NCBI GenBank assembly: GCA_012522875.1
Contig: JAAYJP010000241.1
Location: forward strand, 1 to 8,079
Source of the DNA: Clostridiales bacterium
Lineage (GTDB): Bacteria > Bacillota > Clostridia > Christensenellales > Aristaeellaceae
Direction of reading: 5' to 3'
Length of the DNA stretch: 8,079 nt
Part shown: positions 1-6,581 of the stretch, in pieces
How positions within the stretch are numbered: position 1 is the first letter of the stretch
How the letters are laid out: each line of letters opens with the position of its first letter
Position numbers and translations under genes: made by a program
The notes under the pieces: generated by a model
Databases searched by the model: none
What the model was told of the DNA's origin: nothing
Seen by the model: the letters and a program-made list of their open reading frames with translations, nothing else

Positions 1-1
1 A

Positions 2-988
2 CGCTGGGAGTGGATCCTGGTGATCCTGATCCTCCTGGTTTTTGCGCTTTTCTCCCGGCTTCAGCCGGACAACTACACCATCCCCAAACTTCTGAACCAG
101 ACCCGGGTCTACATGGTGGATGTGGGATTTCTGGCCCTGGGCATCCTGGTGGTGCTGATCCTTGGGGATATCGACATCTCCATCGGCGCCACCGCGGCGC
201 TCTCAGTCACCGTGATGGCGGTTACCTACAACCAGGGCAATGGGATTCCCTTTCTCCTGGCCGTCGCCCTGATGCTTCTGACGGGAGCGCTCTGCGGGTT
301 TGTGAACGGCCTTCTGGTCAGTCGCTTCCCGGAACTTTTCCCCATGATCATCACCCTGTCCACCCTGACCCTCTACCGGGGCATCGCCTACATCATTCTC
401 AAAGACCAGTCCTCCGGGCGCTTCCCCAGCTGGTACGCAAAGGACCTGGGCTACGGCTCCTTCCGCCTCTTTGGGCTGGACGTGCCCATTATGCTGGTTT
501 GCATTCTGGCAGTGCTGCCAGTATACTATATATGGCTCCATAAATCGGCCTCCGGGCGCAGGATATTCGCCGCCGGCACCAACCTTACGGCCAGCCGCTA
601 CTCCGGCGTTCAGACCGGGCGAATTAAGGTGATGGCCTTCACCCTAAACGGTATCATGGCAGCAGTGGGCGGCTTTTTCCTCACCTCCCGCACAGGGTCC
701 GTGAAGTACACGCTGGCCACCGGCTTTGAGATGCAGGCCATCGCCATCGCTGTGCTGGGCGGGGCGTCCACCTCCGGCGGCCGGGGCAGCGTCATCGGCC
801 TGCTGCTGGCATTGATCCTCATGACGGGGCTTAAAAACGGCCTGATGCTGGTATACAACGATGCGTTCATCCTGAACCTGTCCATCGGCCTGCTGCTCAT
901 CCTTATTGTTCTGATTCCAAACATAGCCGGGAGGATCAGGCGGCAGAATACCGTGCGCCGCCAGCGGATGAGCCTTCAGAAAACCTGA
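2..988 (+). CDS. ABC sugar transporter permease, RhaP/RhaQ-like (5' partial)
   Basis: Integral membrane permease of a sugar ABC importer in the BPD_transp_2 group (ribose, rhamnose, AI-2 permeases). The reading frame is open from base 2 and begins RWEWILVILILLVF, a typical first transmembrane segment, so the true start probably lies just upstream of the window; 328 residues are present against roughly 320-340 for the family, so only a few are missing. Visible family signatures are GDIDISIG (residues 55-62), a LFPMIITLSTLTLYRGIAY region, the cytoplasmic loop GRRIFAAGTN (contact site for the ATPase), and AIAVLGGASTSGGRGS near the C-terminus, among many hydrophobic segments. The GRFPSWY segment and the neighbouring receptor favour a rhamnose-type system; AI-2 (LsrC/LsrD) permeases are close relatives. 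An ATPase and a second permease are expected upstream. The gene ends 49 bases before the receptor gene. The substrate is inferred, not shown. Confidence 0.93.
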   Translation, partial: RWEWILVILILLVFALFSRLQPDNYTIPKLLNQTRVYMVDVGFLALGILVVLILGDIDISIGATAALSVTVMAVTYNQGNGIPFLLAVALMLLTGALCGFVNGLLVSRFPELFPMIITLSTLTLYRGIAYIILKDQSSGRFPSWYAKDLGYGSFRLFGLDVPIMLVCILAVLPVYYIWLHKSASGRRIFAAGTNLTASRYSGVQTGRIKVMAFTLNGIMAAVGGFFLTSRTGSVKYTLATGFEMQAIAIAVLGGASTSGGRGSVIGLLLALILMTGLKNGLMLVYNDAFILNLSIGLLLILIVLIPNIAGRIRRQNTVRRQRMSLQKT

Positions 989-1025
989 ACCGTATTACGG
1001 CGGGTGAGAACCTGCTGAAAATAAG

Positions 1026-1031
1026 AAGGAG
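1026..1031 (+). promoter_or_regulatory. Ribosome binding site of the sugar receptor gene
   Basis: AAGGAG lies 6 bases before the ATG at 1038, in the short gap after the permease gene. This near-ideal site supports strong independent initiation of the receptor, which ABC systems need in excess over the permease. No promoter is recognisable in the 49-base gap. Confidence 0.8.
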
Positions 1032-1037
1032 AAGACC

Positions 1038-2045
1038 ATGAAGAAAACACTGTCCCTGTTACTGGCACTGGTAATGCTATTGTCCCTGGCCTCCGTGGCC
1101 CTGGCGGAAGAACCCATTCAGATTGGCGTTGTCTACAAGCAAACCGGAAACCCTTTCTTCGAGGCAGCCGTGCGCGGCTTTGAAGAAGCCTCTAAGGAGC
1201 TGGGCTTTGAGTTCATCCACAATGGCCCGGCCGACTCCTCAAATGAAGGCCAGATCCAGATCATTGAAGGCTACATCCAGCAGGGCGTGGACGCCATCGC
1301 CATCTCCGCCAATGACGCGGCCGGTGTGGTGAGCGTGCTGCAGAGCGCCATGGACCAGGGCATCAAGGTGGTCTCCTGGGACTCCAAGGTGGAGCCTGAA
1401 GGCCGCATCCTGAACATCGACCCCTCCGTGGCCCAGAACATCGGCCGAGTGCAGGTGGAAGAGATTGCCCAGCAGATCGGCGGGGAAGGCCAGATTGCCG
1501 TCCTGTCAGCCGGCGCTACCATGGACAACCAGAACACCTGGATCAGGTACATGCAGGAAGAGCTTGAAAAGCCTGAGTACGCGAAGATCGAACTGGTCAC
1601 CATCGTCTACGGCGATGACCTCACCGACAAATCCATCCAGGAGATGCAGGGCCTCATCAACTCCTACCCGGACCTGAAGGGCGTTATCTCCCCCACCACC
1701 GTGGGTGTCGCGGCAGCTGCCGTAGCTATCAAGGACAACGGGCTTTCCGGCAAAATCAAGCTGACCGGCCTGGGCCTGCCTTCGGAAATGGCAGAGTACC
1801 TGAAGGATGGTACCTGCGAAGCCATGTTCCTGTGGAACCCCATTGATCTGGGCTACTGCGCGGCCTATGCCAGCGTGGCGCTGGTCAAGGGTGAGATCAC
1901 CGGCGCTGCCGGCGAGTCCTTCGCGGCTGGCCGCCTGGGAGACAAGGAAATCATGGAAGCCAGCGACGGCGGCAGCTTTACCCTGGTGGGTGACCCCTTC
2001 CGCTTCACCCCTGAGAACATCGATGACTGGAAAGAAGTCTACTGA
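1038..2045 (+). CDS. rhaS: Sugar ABC transporter substrate-binding protein, RhaS-like
   Basis: Extracytoplasmic sugar receptor of the Peripla_BP_4 (ribose-binding-like) fold that delivers substrate to the permease encoded upstream. The 335-residue protein starts with a clear signal peptide: KK, a hydrophobic core, then VALA before EE, consistent with type I signal peptidase cleavage after Ala23. There is no lipobox cysteine. The mature chain opens IQIGVVYKQTGNPFFEA, the usual first strand and helix of the fold. The segments PTTVGVAAAA, LTGLGLPSEMAEYLKDG, FLWNPIDLGY and GAAGESFAAGRLG match what I know of rhamnose-binding RhaS and its neighbour family LsrB (AI-2). Rhamnose is favoured because a rhamnulokinase lies downstream, but the order permease-then-receptor also occurs in lsr operons. 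The symbol is therefore provisional. The fold assignment is firm; the ligand is inferred. Confidence 0.9.
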   Translation: MKKTLSLLLALVMLLSLASVALAEEPIQIGVVYKQTGNPFFEAAVRGFEEASKELGFEFIHNGPADSSNEGQIQIIEGYIQQGVDAIAISANDAAGVVSVLQSAMDQGIKVVSWDSKVEPEGRILNIDPSVAQNIGRVQVEEIAQQIGGEGQIAVLSAGATMDNQNTWIRYMQEELEKPEYAKIELVTIVYGDDLTDKSIQEMQGLINSYPDLKGVISPTTVGVAAAAVAIKDNGLSGKIKLTGLGLPSEMAEYLKDGTCEAMFLWNPIDLGYCAAYASVALVKGEITGAAGESFAAGRLGDKEIMEASDGGSFTLVGDPFRFTPENIDDWKEVY

Positions 2046-2064
2046 CCTGAACCCCTGAGGCTTT

Positions 2065-2094
2065 CCCGGAGGGGCCCTTAAGGGCCCCTCCGGG
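2065..2094 (+). terminator. Perfect GC-rich hairpin between receptor and aldolase genes
   Basis: A 30-base exact palindrome can fold into a 13-bp stem (CCCGGAGGGGCCC and its complement) with a TTAA loop. It begins 20 bases after the receptor stop codon and ends 13 bases before the GGAGG site of the aldolase. The bases that follow (TATAAC) contain no U-tract, so it is not a canonical intrinsic terminator. More likely roles are partial termination or protection of the upstream mRNA 3' end, giving more receptor than downstream enzymes, as is common after binding-protein genes. Full termination would need a promoter for the aldolase, and none is evident. Confidence 0.6.
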
Positions 2095-2117
2095 TATAAC
2101 ATGAACCGGAGGTTTTC

Positions 2118-3158
2118 ATGGAGTTTTTCGCGCGCTACGCTGAGCCGCTTTCGGCCTTCAGCCGGTTCTCAAAGGTGCTTGGCGCCCGGGCTGATTATGT
2201 CCAGGGCGGCGGCGGCAACACCTCGGCCAAGCTGGACGGCCGGCTGATGGCCGTGAAGGCTTCGGGTTTTTTGCTCCGGGACATTACCCCGGACACCGCC
2301 TATGCTGTCCTGGATTACCAGGCGCTGCGTTCTTTTTACGGGGGGCATCTGGCCGGGGATTTTCCGGATGTGGAAGCAGCCGGGTCCGCCGCCGCGAAAG
2401 AAGCTGTGGTGGCGGTGAAAGGCCTGGCACCCCTCAGGCCGTCTGTTGAGGCGGGCTTTCATGCGCTGCTGGACCGCTTTGTGGCGCACACCCACAGCGT
2501 TTACGCCAACCTGGCGGCCTGCTGCCGGGAAACCGGGGACATTCTGGCCCAGGCCTTAGGGGGAGCGGATTATGGCTTTGCCGTGGTGCCCTATGTGAAC
2601 CCTGGCCCCACCCTGACCTTCACCATCCGGGATATCCTGGAGGAATCCGGGCGGCCCAAGGTGCTGGTGATGCAGAACCACGGCGTCATCGTCCATGAGG
2701 ACCAGGAGGAGAAGTGCCTGCATATCCATGAGGATATGAACCGGCGCCTGGCGGCCTTCTTTGGCCTGAAAGAGGATGCGTTTCCCGTTGCCCGGGTGAA
2801 GGCCCAGGGCGGCGGCTTTGTATCAGACACCCCCTGGCTGGCCCAGCGGCTCAAAGGGGATAGCTATCCGGACAAACTCCTGCTGGATGCTCCCCTGTAC
2901 CCCGACCAGATGGTGTTTTTCCGGGGAACCCTGGGGGAGGCGGCCGTGATCGACCGGGAAACAGGGCTGGCCCATTACAGGCTGCCCGAAAATACTGCGG
3001 TAACCCTTGAGGAAACCCTGTGCGCGGTGCTGTTCATCACCCAGACCATCAGGGAGAGGGGATATACGCTGCAGACCATGGGGGAGGCTGCCCAGCAGTT
3101 CATTGGGGGCTGGGAGAGCGAGAAGTACCGCAAGCAGCTTTCGGAGGGCAAGGCATGA
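2118..3158 (+). CDS. Class II aldolase, related to rhamnulose-1-phosphate aldolase (RhaEW aldolase half)
   Basis: Zinc-dependent class II aldolase/adducin-family protein, 346 residues, cytoplasmic. Characterised relatives cleave ketose-1-phosphates to DHAP and an aldehyde; with a rhamnulokinase next door the expected substrate is L-rhamnulose-1-phosphate, giving L-lactaldehyde. Visible motifs are the phosphate-binding GGGGNTSAK (30-38), KASG (47-50), PSVEAGFH (108-115), the metal-binding HTH (His124, His126) and QNHGVIVH with His188. It is longer than E. coli RhaD (274) or FucA (215) and resembles the N-terminal aldolase half of the fused RhaEW proteins, but it carries no dehydrogenase domain; a separate SDR gene lies two genes on. 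GGAGG at 2108-2112 sets the ATG start with a 5-base gap. Its stop codon overlaps the kinase start (ATGA). The aldolase fold is confident, the precise substrate is not. Confidence 0.88.
   Translation: MEFFARYAEPLSAFSRFSKVLGARADYVQGGGGNTSAKLDGRLMAVKASGFLLRDITPDTAYAVLDYQALRSFYGGHLAGDFPDVEAAGSAAAKEAVVAVKGLAPLRPSVEAGFHALLDRFVAHTHSVYANLAACCRETGDILAQALGGADYGFAVVPYVNPGPTLTFTIRDILEESGRPKVLVMQNHGVIVHEDQEEKCLHIHEDMNRRLAAFFGLKEDAFPVARVKAQGGGFVSDTPWLAQRLKGDSYPDKLLLDAPLYPDQMVFFRGTLGEAAVIDRETGLAHYRLPENTAVTLEETLCAVLFITQTIRERGYTLQTMGEAAQQFIGGWESEKYRKQLSEGKA
3143..3147 (+). promoter_or_regulatory. Ribosome binding site fixing the rhamnulokinase start
   Basis: GGAGG inside the last codons of the aldolase gene lies 7 bases before the ATG at 3155. 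The frame is open further upstream, so this site, the ATGA overlap and the position of the DIGAS motif near residue 10 decide the start. Confidence 0.8.
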
Positions 3159-4633
3159 AAACCACCGATTTGCTGGCCTTTGATATCGGCGCCTCCAACG
3201 GCAGGGGAATTATCGCACGCTTTGACGGGGAGCGGATCACGCTCCACCGGGTGGGCGGTTTTGAAAACAACTTCATTCCCCAGGGCAGCCTGGGGCACTG
3301 GGATTTCCACCATATTTTTCAGGAACTGAAGGCCTGTTTCCAGAAAGCAAGGCAGCAGGGCTTCGAGCCGGCCTGTTTTGGGATTGACACCTGGGGGGTC
3401 GACTATGGCCTGGTGAACGGGGCGGGGGAACTGATTGAAAACCCGCGGGCCTACCGCTGCGCCACGGATGCGGAGATGGAAGCGGCCTGGCAAAAGGTGG
3501 GGAGGAAGCGCATGTTTGAGCATACCGGCATCGCCGCGCTTAACTTCAACACCGTCTACCAGCTTTACCGCCGGGTGCTTCAGGGAGACGAGGCGCTGAA
3601 AAAAGCCAGGGCGCTTCTGATGATGCCGGATCTGCTGGGCTACTACCTGACCGGCGAAATCGCCACGGAATACACCAATGCCACCACCACGGGGCTGCTT
3701 GACGTGCGCACACAGAAATGGAGCCGGGAGATCATGGAAGCCCTGGGGATTCCCATGGAGATCCTGACGCCCATCGACCGGGCAGGCACCCTGCGGGGAA
3801 AGCTGAAAGCCGGTATCGCCCAGAGCCTGGGAGTGCCCCAGGTGGCCTATGCCGCTGTAGGCACCCATGATACCGCTTCCGCTGTGGCGGCCATTCCGGG
3901 AGAGGGGGATTTCGCCTTTTGTTCCTCCGGCACCTGGTCGCTTTTTGGCGTGGAGACGAATGAACCGGTGCTCAGCGACTTTGTTTACAACGCCAACTTC
4001 TCAAACGAAGGCACGGTGCAGGGTGGCTTCCGGCCGCTGAAGAACATCATGGGCCTTTGGCTCATCCAGGAATGCCGCCGGGTATGGACGAAGGAAACGG
4101 GCAAGGAATACACATGGCCTGAAATCCAGGCCATGGCCCGGGCTGCCCCGCCGCTTGAAAGCATTGTGGACCCGGATGAGCCGCGTTTCTTCACCGCGGG
4201 CCAGATGCCGCAGAAGATCCAGGATTATTGCCGGGAAACCGGGCAGGAGGTGCCGGGGTCCATCGGTGAGATCGCCCGCTGTGTCTATGAAAGCCTGGCG
4301 CTCAAGTACCGCTGGGCAGTGGAACGCCTGGGCGAAATCCGGGGCGGGGGCATCAAGAGCCTGAACATCGTGGGCGGCGGAATTCAGAACCCCCTGCTCA
4401 ACCAAATGGCGGCGGATGCCACGGGGCTTCCCACCACCGTGGGGCCCATTGAGGGCGCGGCCCTGGGCAATGCCCTGATGCAGGCCCAGGCCCTGGGACT
4501 GGTCAAGGATATTGGCGAAGCCCGGGCCCTGGCCCGCGCGTCGGTGGAGACCACATGCTATGAGCCCAATACCACCCCGCAGTGGGCGGATGCCTATGGC
4601 AAACTGCAGCGTCTGATGGAGGCAAGCGAATGA
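3155..4633 (+). CDS. rhaB: Rhamnulokinase (FGGY-family carbohydrate kinase)
   Basis: Cytoplasmic ATP-dependent sugar kinase; RhaB phosphorylates L-rhamnulose to L-rhamnulose-1-phosphate. The 492-residue length matches E. coli RhaB (489), and the resemblance, judged from memory, runs the full length. Motifs in order: DIGASNGRG (10-18) at the N-terminal phosphate loop, GIDTWGVDYG (76-85), YTNATTTGLL (173-182), THDTASAV (237-244) with the probable catalytic base Asp239, SSGTWSL (257-263), KNIMGLWL (296-303), and the ATP-site IVGGGIQNPLLNQ (405-417). The ATG at 3155 overlaps the aldolase stop, and the end overlaps the next gene's ATG, so it is translationally coupled on both sides. Some FGGY kinases with RhaB-like sequences act on other ketoses or ketopentoses, so the substrate could differ, but family membership is very clear. 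Confidence 0.94.
   Translation: MKTTDLLAFDIGASNGRGIIARFDGERITLHRVGGFENNFIPQGSLGHWDFHHIFQELKACFQKARQQGFEPACFGIDTWGVDYGLVNGAGELIENPRAYRCATDAEMEAAWQKVGRKRMFEHTGIAALNFNTVYQLYRRVLQGDEALKKARALLMMPDLLGYYLTGEIATEYTNATTTGLLDVRTQKWSREIMEALGIPMEILTPIDRAGTLRGKLKAGIAQSLGVPQVAYAAVGTHDTASAVAAIPGEGDFAFCSSGTWSLFGVETNEPVLSDFVYNANFSNEGTVQGGFRPLKNIMGLWLIQECRRVWTKETGKEYTWPEIQAMARAAPPLESIVDPDEPRFFTAGQMPQKIQDYCRETGQEVPGSIGEIARCVYESLALKYRWAVERLGEIRGGGIKSLNIVGGGIQNPLLNQMAADATGLPTTVGPIEGAALGNALMQAQALGLVKDIGEARALARASVETTCYEPNTTPQWADAYGKLQRLMEASE
4618..4622 (+). promoter_or_regulatory. Ribosome binding site fixing the SDR start
   Basis: GGAGG within the end of the kinase gene lies 7 bases before the ATG at 4630. An in-frame upstream ATG at 4582 exists, but it lacks a comparable site and would add 16 residues that resemble no SDR N-terminus, so 4630 is preferred. 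Confidence 0.78.
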
Positions 4634-5508
4634 TCGATCTTTCAAGCACCCAGGCCCTGGCGGCCAAGTATGTAGGAGACCGGCTTCCCGCCGCTCCGGG
4701 CAGGCTGTCGGGCAAGGTGGCTGTTGTGACTGGCTCCGCCCAGGGCTTTGGCCTGGGCATTGCCCAGGAACTGTACAAGGAAGGAGCCTTTGTGGTCATC
4801 GCTGACCTGAATGAGCCGGCCGCCCGCCAGGTTGCGGCTGAACTGGGCGGGCGTGCCCTGGCCGTGAAGGTGGATGTGTCGGATGAGGCCAGCGTCGCCA
4901 GCCTTCTGGTGCAGACCGTCTCAGCATTCCGGGGCCTGGATCTCTTTGTTTCAAACGCCGGGGTGTTGAAGGCCGGGAGCCTTGAGGAGATGGAGAAGAA
5001 GGACTTTGAGTTCGTCACCGCGGTGAACTACACCGCCTTCTTCACCTGCGTCAAGTACGCCAGCCTGGTGATGAAAGCCCAGTTTGGGGCGGATCCGGCA
5101 TGGTCCGGGGATATCATCACCATCAACAGCAAGTCAGGCCTGGTGGGCAGCAACAAGAATTTCGCCTACGCGGGGGGCAAATTTGGGGCCATTGGCCTTG
5201 CCCAGTCCTTTGCCATGGAGTTGGCCCCCTACAACATCAAGGTGAACGCCATCTGCCCCGGCAACTACTATGACGGCCCGCTCTGGAGTGACCCGGTGAA
5301 GGGCTTGTTCGTGCAGTACCTCAATGCCGGAAAAGTACCAGGTGCCAAAACCCTGGAGGATGTGAAGGCTGCTTATCTGTCAAAATCCCTGATCAAGCGC
5401 GGGTGCCTGCCTGTTGATGTGGCCCGGGCCATCTTCTATGCGGTGGAGCAGACCTATGAGACGGGGCAGGCGATCCCCGTCACGGGGGGGCAGGTGATGC
5501 TGAATTGA
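4630..5508 (+). CDS. Short-chain dehydrogenase/reductase, sorbitol-6-phosphate dehydrogenase-like
   Basis: NAD(P)-dependent oxidoreductase of the classical SDR fold, 292 residues including a leader of about 25 residues before the Rossmann core. The glycine motif is TGSAQGFG (34-41); Asp59 at the end of the second strand suggests NAD(H) preference. NAG is at 109-111, the structural Asn at 133, the catalytic Ser at 167 (INSKSG), and the YxxxK pair is Tyr180/Lys184. The C-terminal PVTGGQVMLN is typical of SDR ends. The sequence style fits Bacillota sorbitol-6-phosphate dehydrogenases and also the C-terminal SDR half of RhaEW, which oxidises L-lactaldehyde. Beside an aldolase and rhamnulokinase, candidate substrates are L-lactaldehyde, a sugar phosphate or a polyol phosphate; sequence alone does not choose. 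It overlaps the kinase stop (ATGA) and the next gene start (TGATG). Confidence 0.9.
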   Translation: MIDLSSTQALAAKYVGDRLPAAPGRLSGKVAVVTGSAQGFGLGIAQELYKEGAFVVIADLNEPAARQVAAELGGRALAVKVDVSDEASVASLLVQTVSAFRGLDLFVSNAGVLKAGSLEEMEKKDFEFVTAVNYTAFFTCVKYASLVMKAQFGADPAWSGDIITINSKSGLVGSNKNFAYAGGKFGAIGLAQSFAMELAPYNIKVNAICPGNYYDGPLWSDPVKGLFVQYLNAGKVPGAKTLEDVKAAYLSKSLIKRGCLPVDVARAIFYAVEQTYETGQAIPVTGGQVMLN

Positions 5509-6581
5509 TGGATGAGAGGCTTCTGGCACGCCTGAACGCGCCCACAAGGGAGGAGCGCCTTCACAACCTCAGGGAAGAGGCTCATAAGGCAGGCTTCCCG
5601 CCGATGAACCCGCGATATATCAACAACCATATCCACACCTTCTATTCCTTCTCACCCTACTCCCCTTCCGCAGCGGTCTATGCCGCCAGGGCGGAGGGGC
5701 TGTGCACCGCCGGCATCGTGGACCATGATTCCATGGGCGGTGCGGAGGAGTTTGTCCAGGCAGGGAAGATCCTGGGGCTGCCGGTCACCGTGGGGGTGGA
5801 GGCCAGGGTGAGCATGGCGGGCACGCCTTTTGAGCGCCTGCGCACCAACAATCCGGATCAGCTGGGGGTCAGCTACATGGTGCTCCATGCTGTGCCCCAC
5901 AACAGTATTCCCATGGTGCAGCAGTATTTCGCGCCGCTGAGGGAAGCGCGCAACAGGCGCAACCGGAGGATGGCCGAAGCCATCAGCCGCTTAAGCGGCC
6001 GGGAAATAGACTTTGACCGGGATGTGATGCCCTTGTCCAAGTTCCGGGACGGCGGCAGCATCACGGAGCGCCACCTGATGCAGGCTTTGGCAAGAAAGGA
6101 AGACCCCGGCCGCGGGATGCTGGCAGAGTACGACCGCATTGGGGAACTGAAGAAGGACTTCATCCCCAGGGTTTATGCGGACGCTGGGGAGGAGTGCCCG
6201 GCAATCAGGGATTACATCGCTTTTGCTGAAAAAACCGGCGGTATCCTGGCCTACGCTTATCTGGGGGATGTGACCCAGTCTGTTACCGGAGACAAAAAGG
6301 CCCAGGCCTTTGAGGACGCCCACCTGGACCTGCTGTTTGAAACCATCCATGCCCTGGGCATCCGTGCGCTCACCTATATGCCCACCAGAAACAGCGATTT
6401 TCAGCTGGACCGGGTGAGGAAACTTTGTGATGACTATGGTATCATGCAAATCAGCGGTGAAGACATCAATTCACCGCGGCAGGGCTTTGTCATCGAAAAG
6501 ATGAAGGATGAGCGCTTCACCAACCTGATCGACAGCACCTGGCAGCTGATCAAGCACGAGAACGGAGGAATATTACCATGA
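5508..6581 (+). CDS. PHP-domain metal-dependent protein, probable phosphoesterase
   Basis: A 357-residue protein with a PHP (polymerase and histidinol phosphatase) domain. PHP proteins hydrolyse phosphate esters using two or three metals. Visible ligand motifs are NNHIHT (His41, His43), VDHDS (Asp72, His73, Asp74), Glu98 in VGVEAR, and His127 in VLHAVPH. The C-terminal motifs look altered: where AHP or similar is usual there is ILAYAYLGD (246-254), and where D-x-H is usual there is SGEDINSP (Asp319, Asn321). It may therefore bind fewer metals or use a different chemistry. About 35 residues precede the PHP core, and residues 145-240 form a charged insert. Start: the ATG at 5508 overlaps the SDR stop by one base; a TTG one codon earlier is less likely. 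The upstream site (AGGTGA, 5492-5497) is weak, so translation probably depends on coupling. Its substrate is unknown; a phosphorylated intermediate of this pathway is a reasonable guess. Confidence 0.85.
   Translation: MDERLLARLNAPTREERLHNLREEAHKAGFPPMNPRYINNHIHTFYSFSPYSPSAAVYAARAEGLCTAGIVDHDSMGGAEEFVQAGKILGLPVTVGVEARVSMAGTPFERLRTNNPDQLGVSYMVLHAVPHNSIPMVQQYFAPLREARNRRNRRMAEAISRLSGREIDFDRDVMPLSKFRDGGSITERHLMQALARKEDPGRGMLAEYDRIGELKKDFIPRVYADAGEECPAIRDYIAFAEKTGGILAYAYLGDVTQSVTGDKKAQAFEDAHLDLLFETIHALGIRALTYMPTRNSDFQLDRVRKLCDDYGIMQISGEDINSPRQGFVIEKMKDERFTNLIDSTWQLIKHENGGILP
6564..6568 (+). promoter_or_regulatory. Ribosome binding site of the Zn-dehydrogenase gene
   Basis: GGAGG lies 9 bases before the ATG at 6578, inside the end of the PHP gene. 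It supports initiation at the ATGA overlap and is stronger than the site in front of the PHP gene itself. Confidence 0.78.

Noticed and set aside
20..988. GTG at base 20 as the start of the permease
   Set aside because: It would cut into the first transmembrane segment; the frame is open to base 2 and encodes RWEWIL, so the gene more likely begins upstream of the window.
2095..2100. TATAAC as a -10 promoter box for the aldolase gene
   Set aside because: The position for a -35 box falls in the GC palindrome with no TTGACA-like match, and transcription would start at or inside the ribosome binding site.
3020..3154. N-terminal extension of the kinase upstream of 3155
   Set aside because: These 45 codons lie wholly within the aldolase gene in another frame and encode a stretch unlike any FGGY N-terminus; the DIGAS motif belongs near residue 10, which fits the ATG at 3155.
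2975..3868. Long open frames on the minus strand, for example opposite the aldolase/kinase and at 6617-7351
   Set aside because: They are antisense to well-supported genes, have no recognisable domains, and are expected from the strong codon bias of GC-rich DNA.
4582..4629. Upstream ATG for the SDR gene
   Set aside because: It adds 16 residues without family resemblance and lacks the GGAGG spacing that 4630 has.
5505..5507. TTG as the start of the PHP gene
   Set aside because: The ATG that follows immediately at 5508 is a better start codon and forms the typical TGATG junction.
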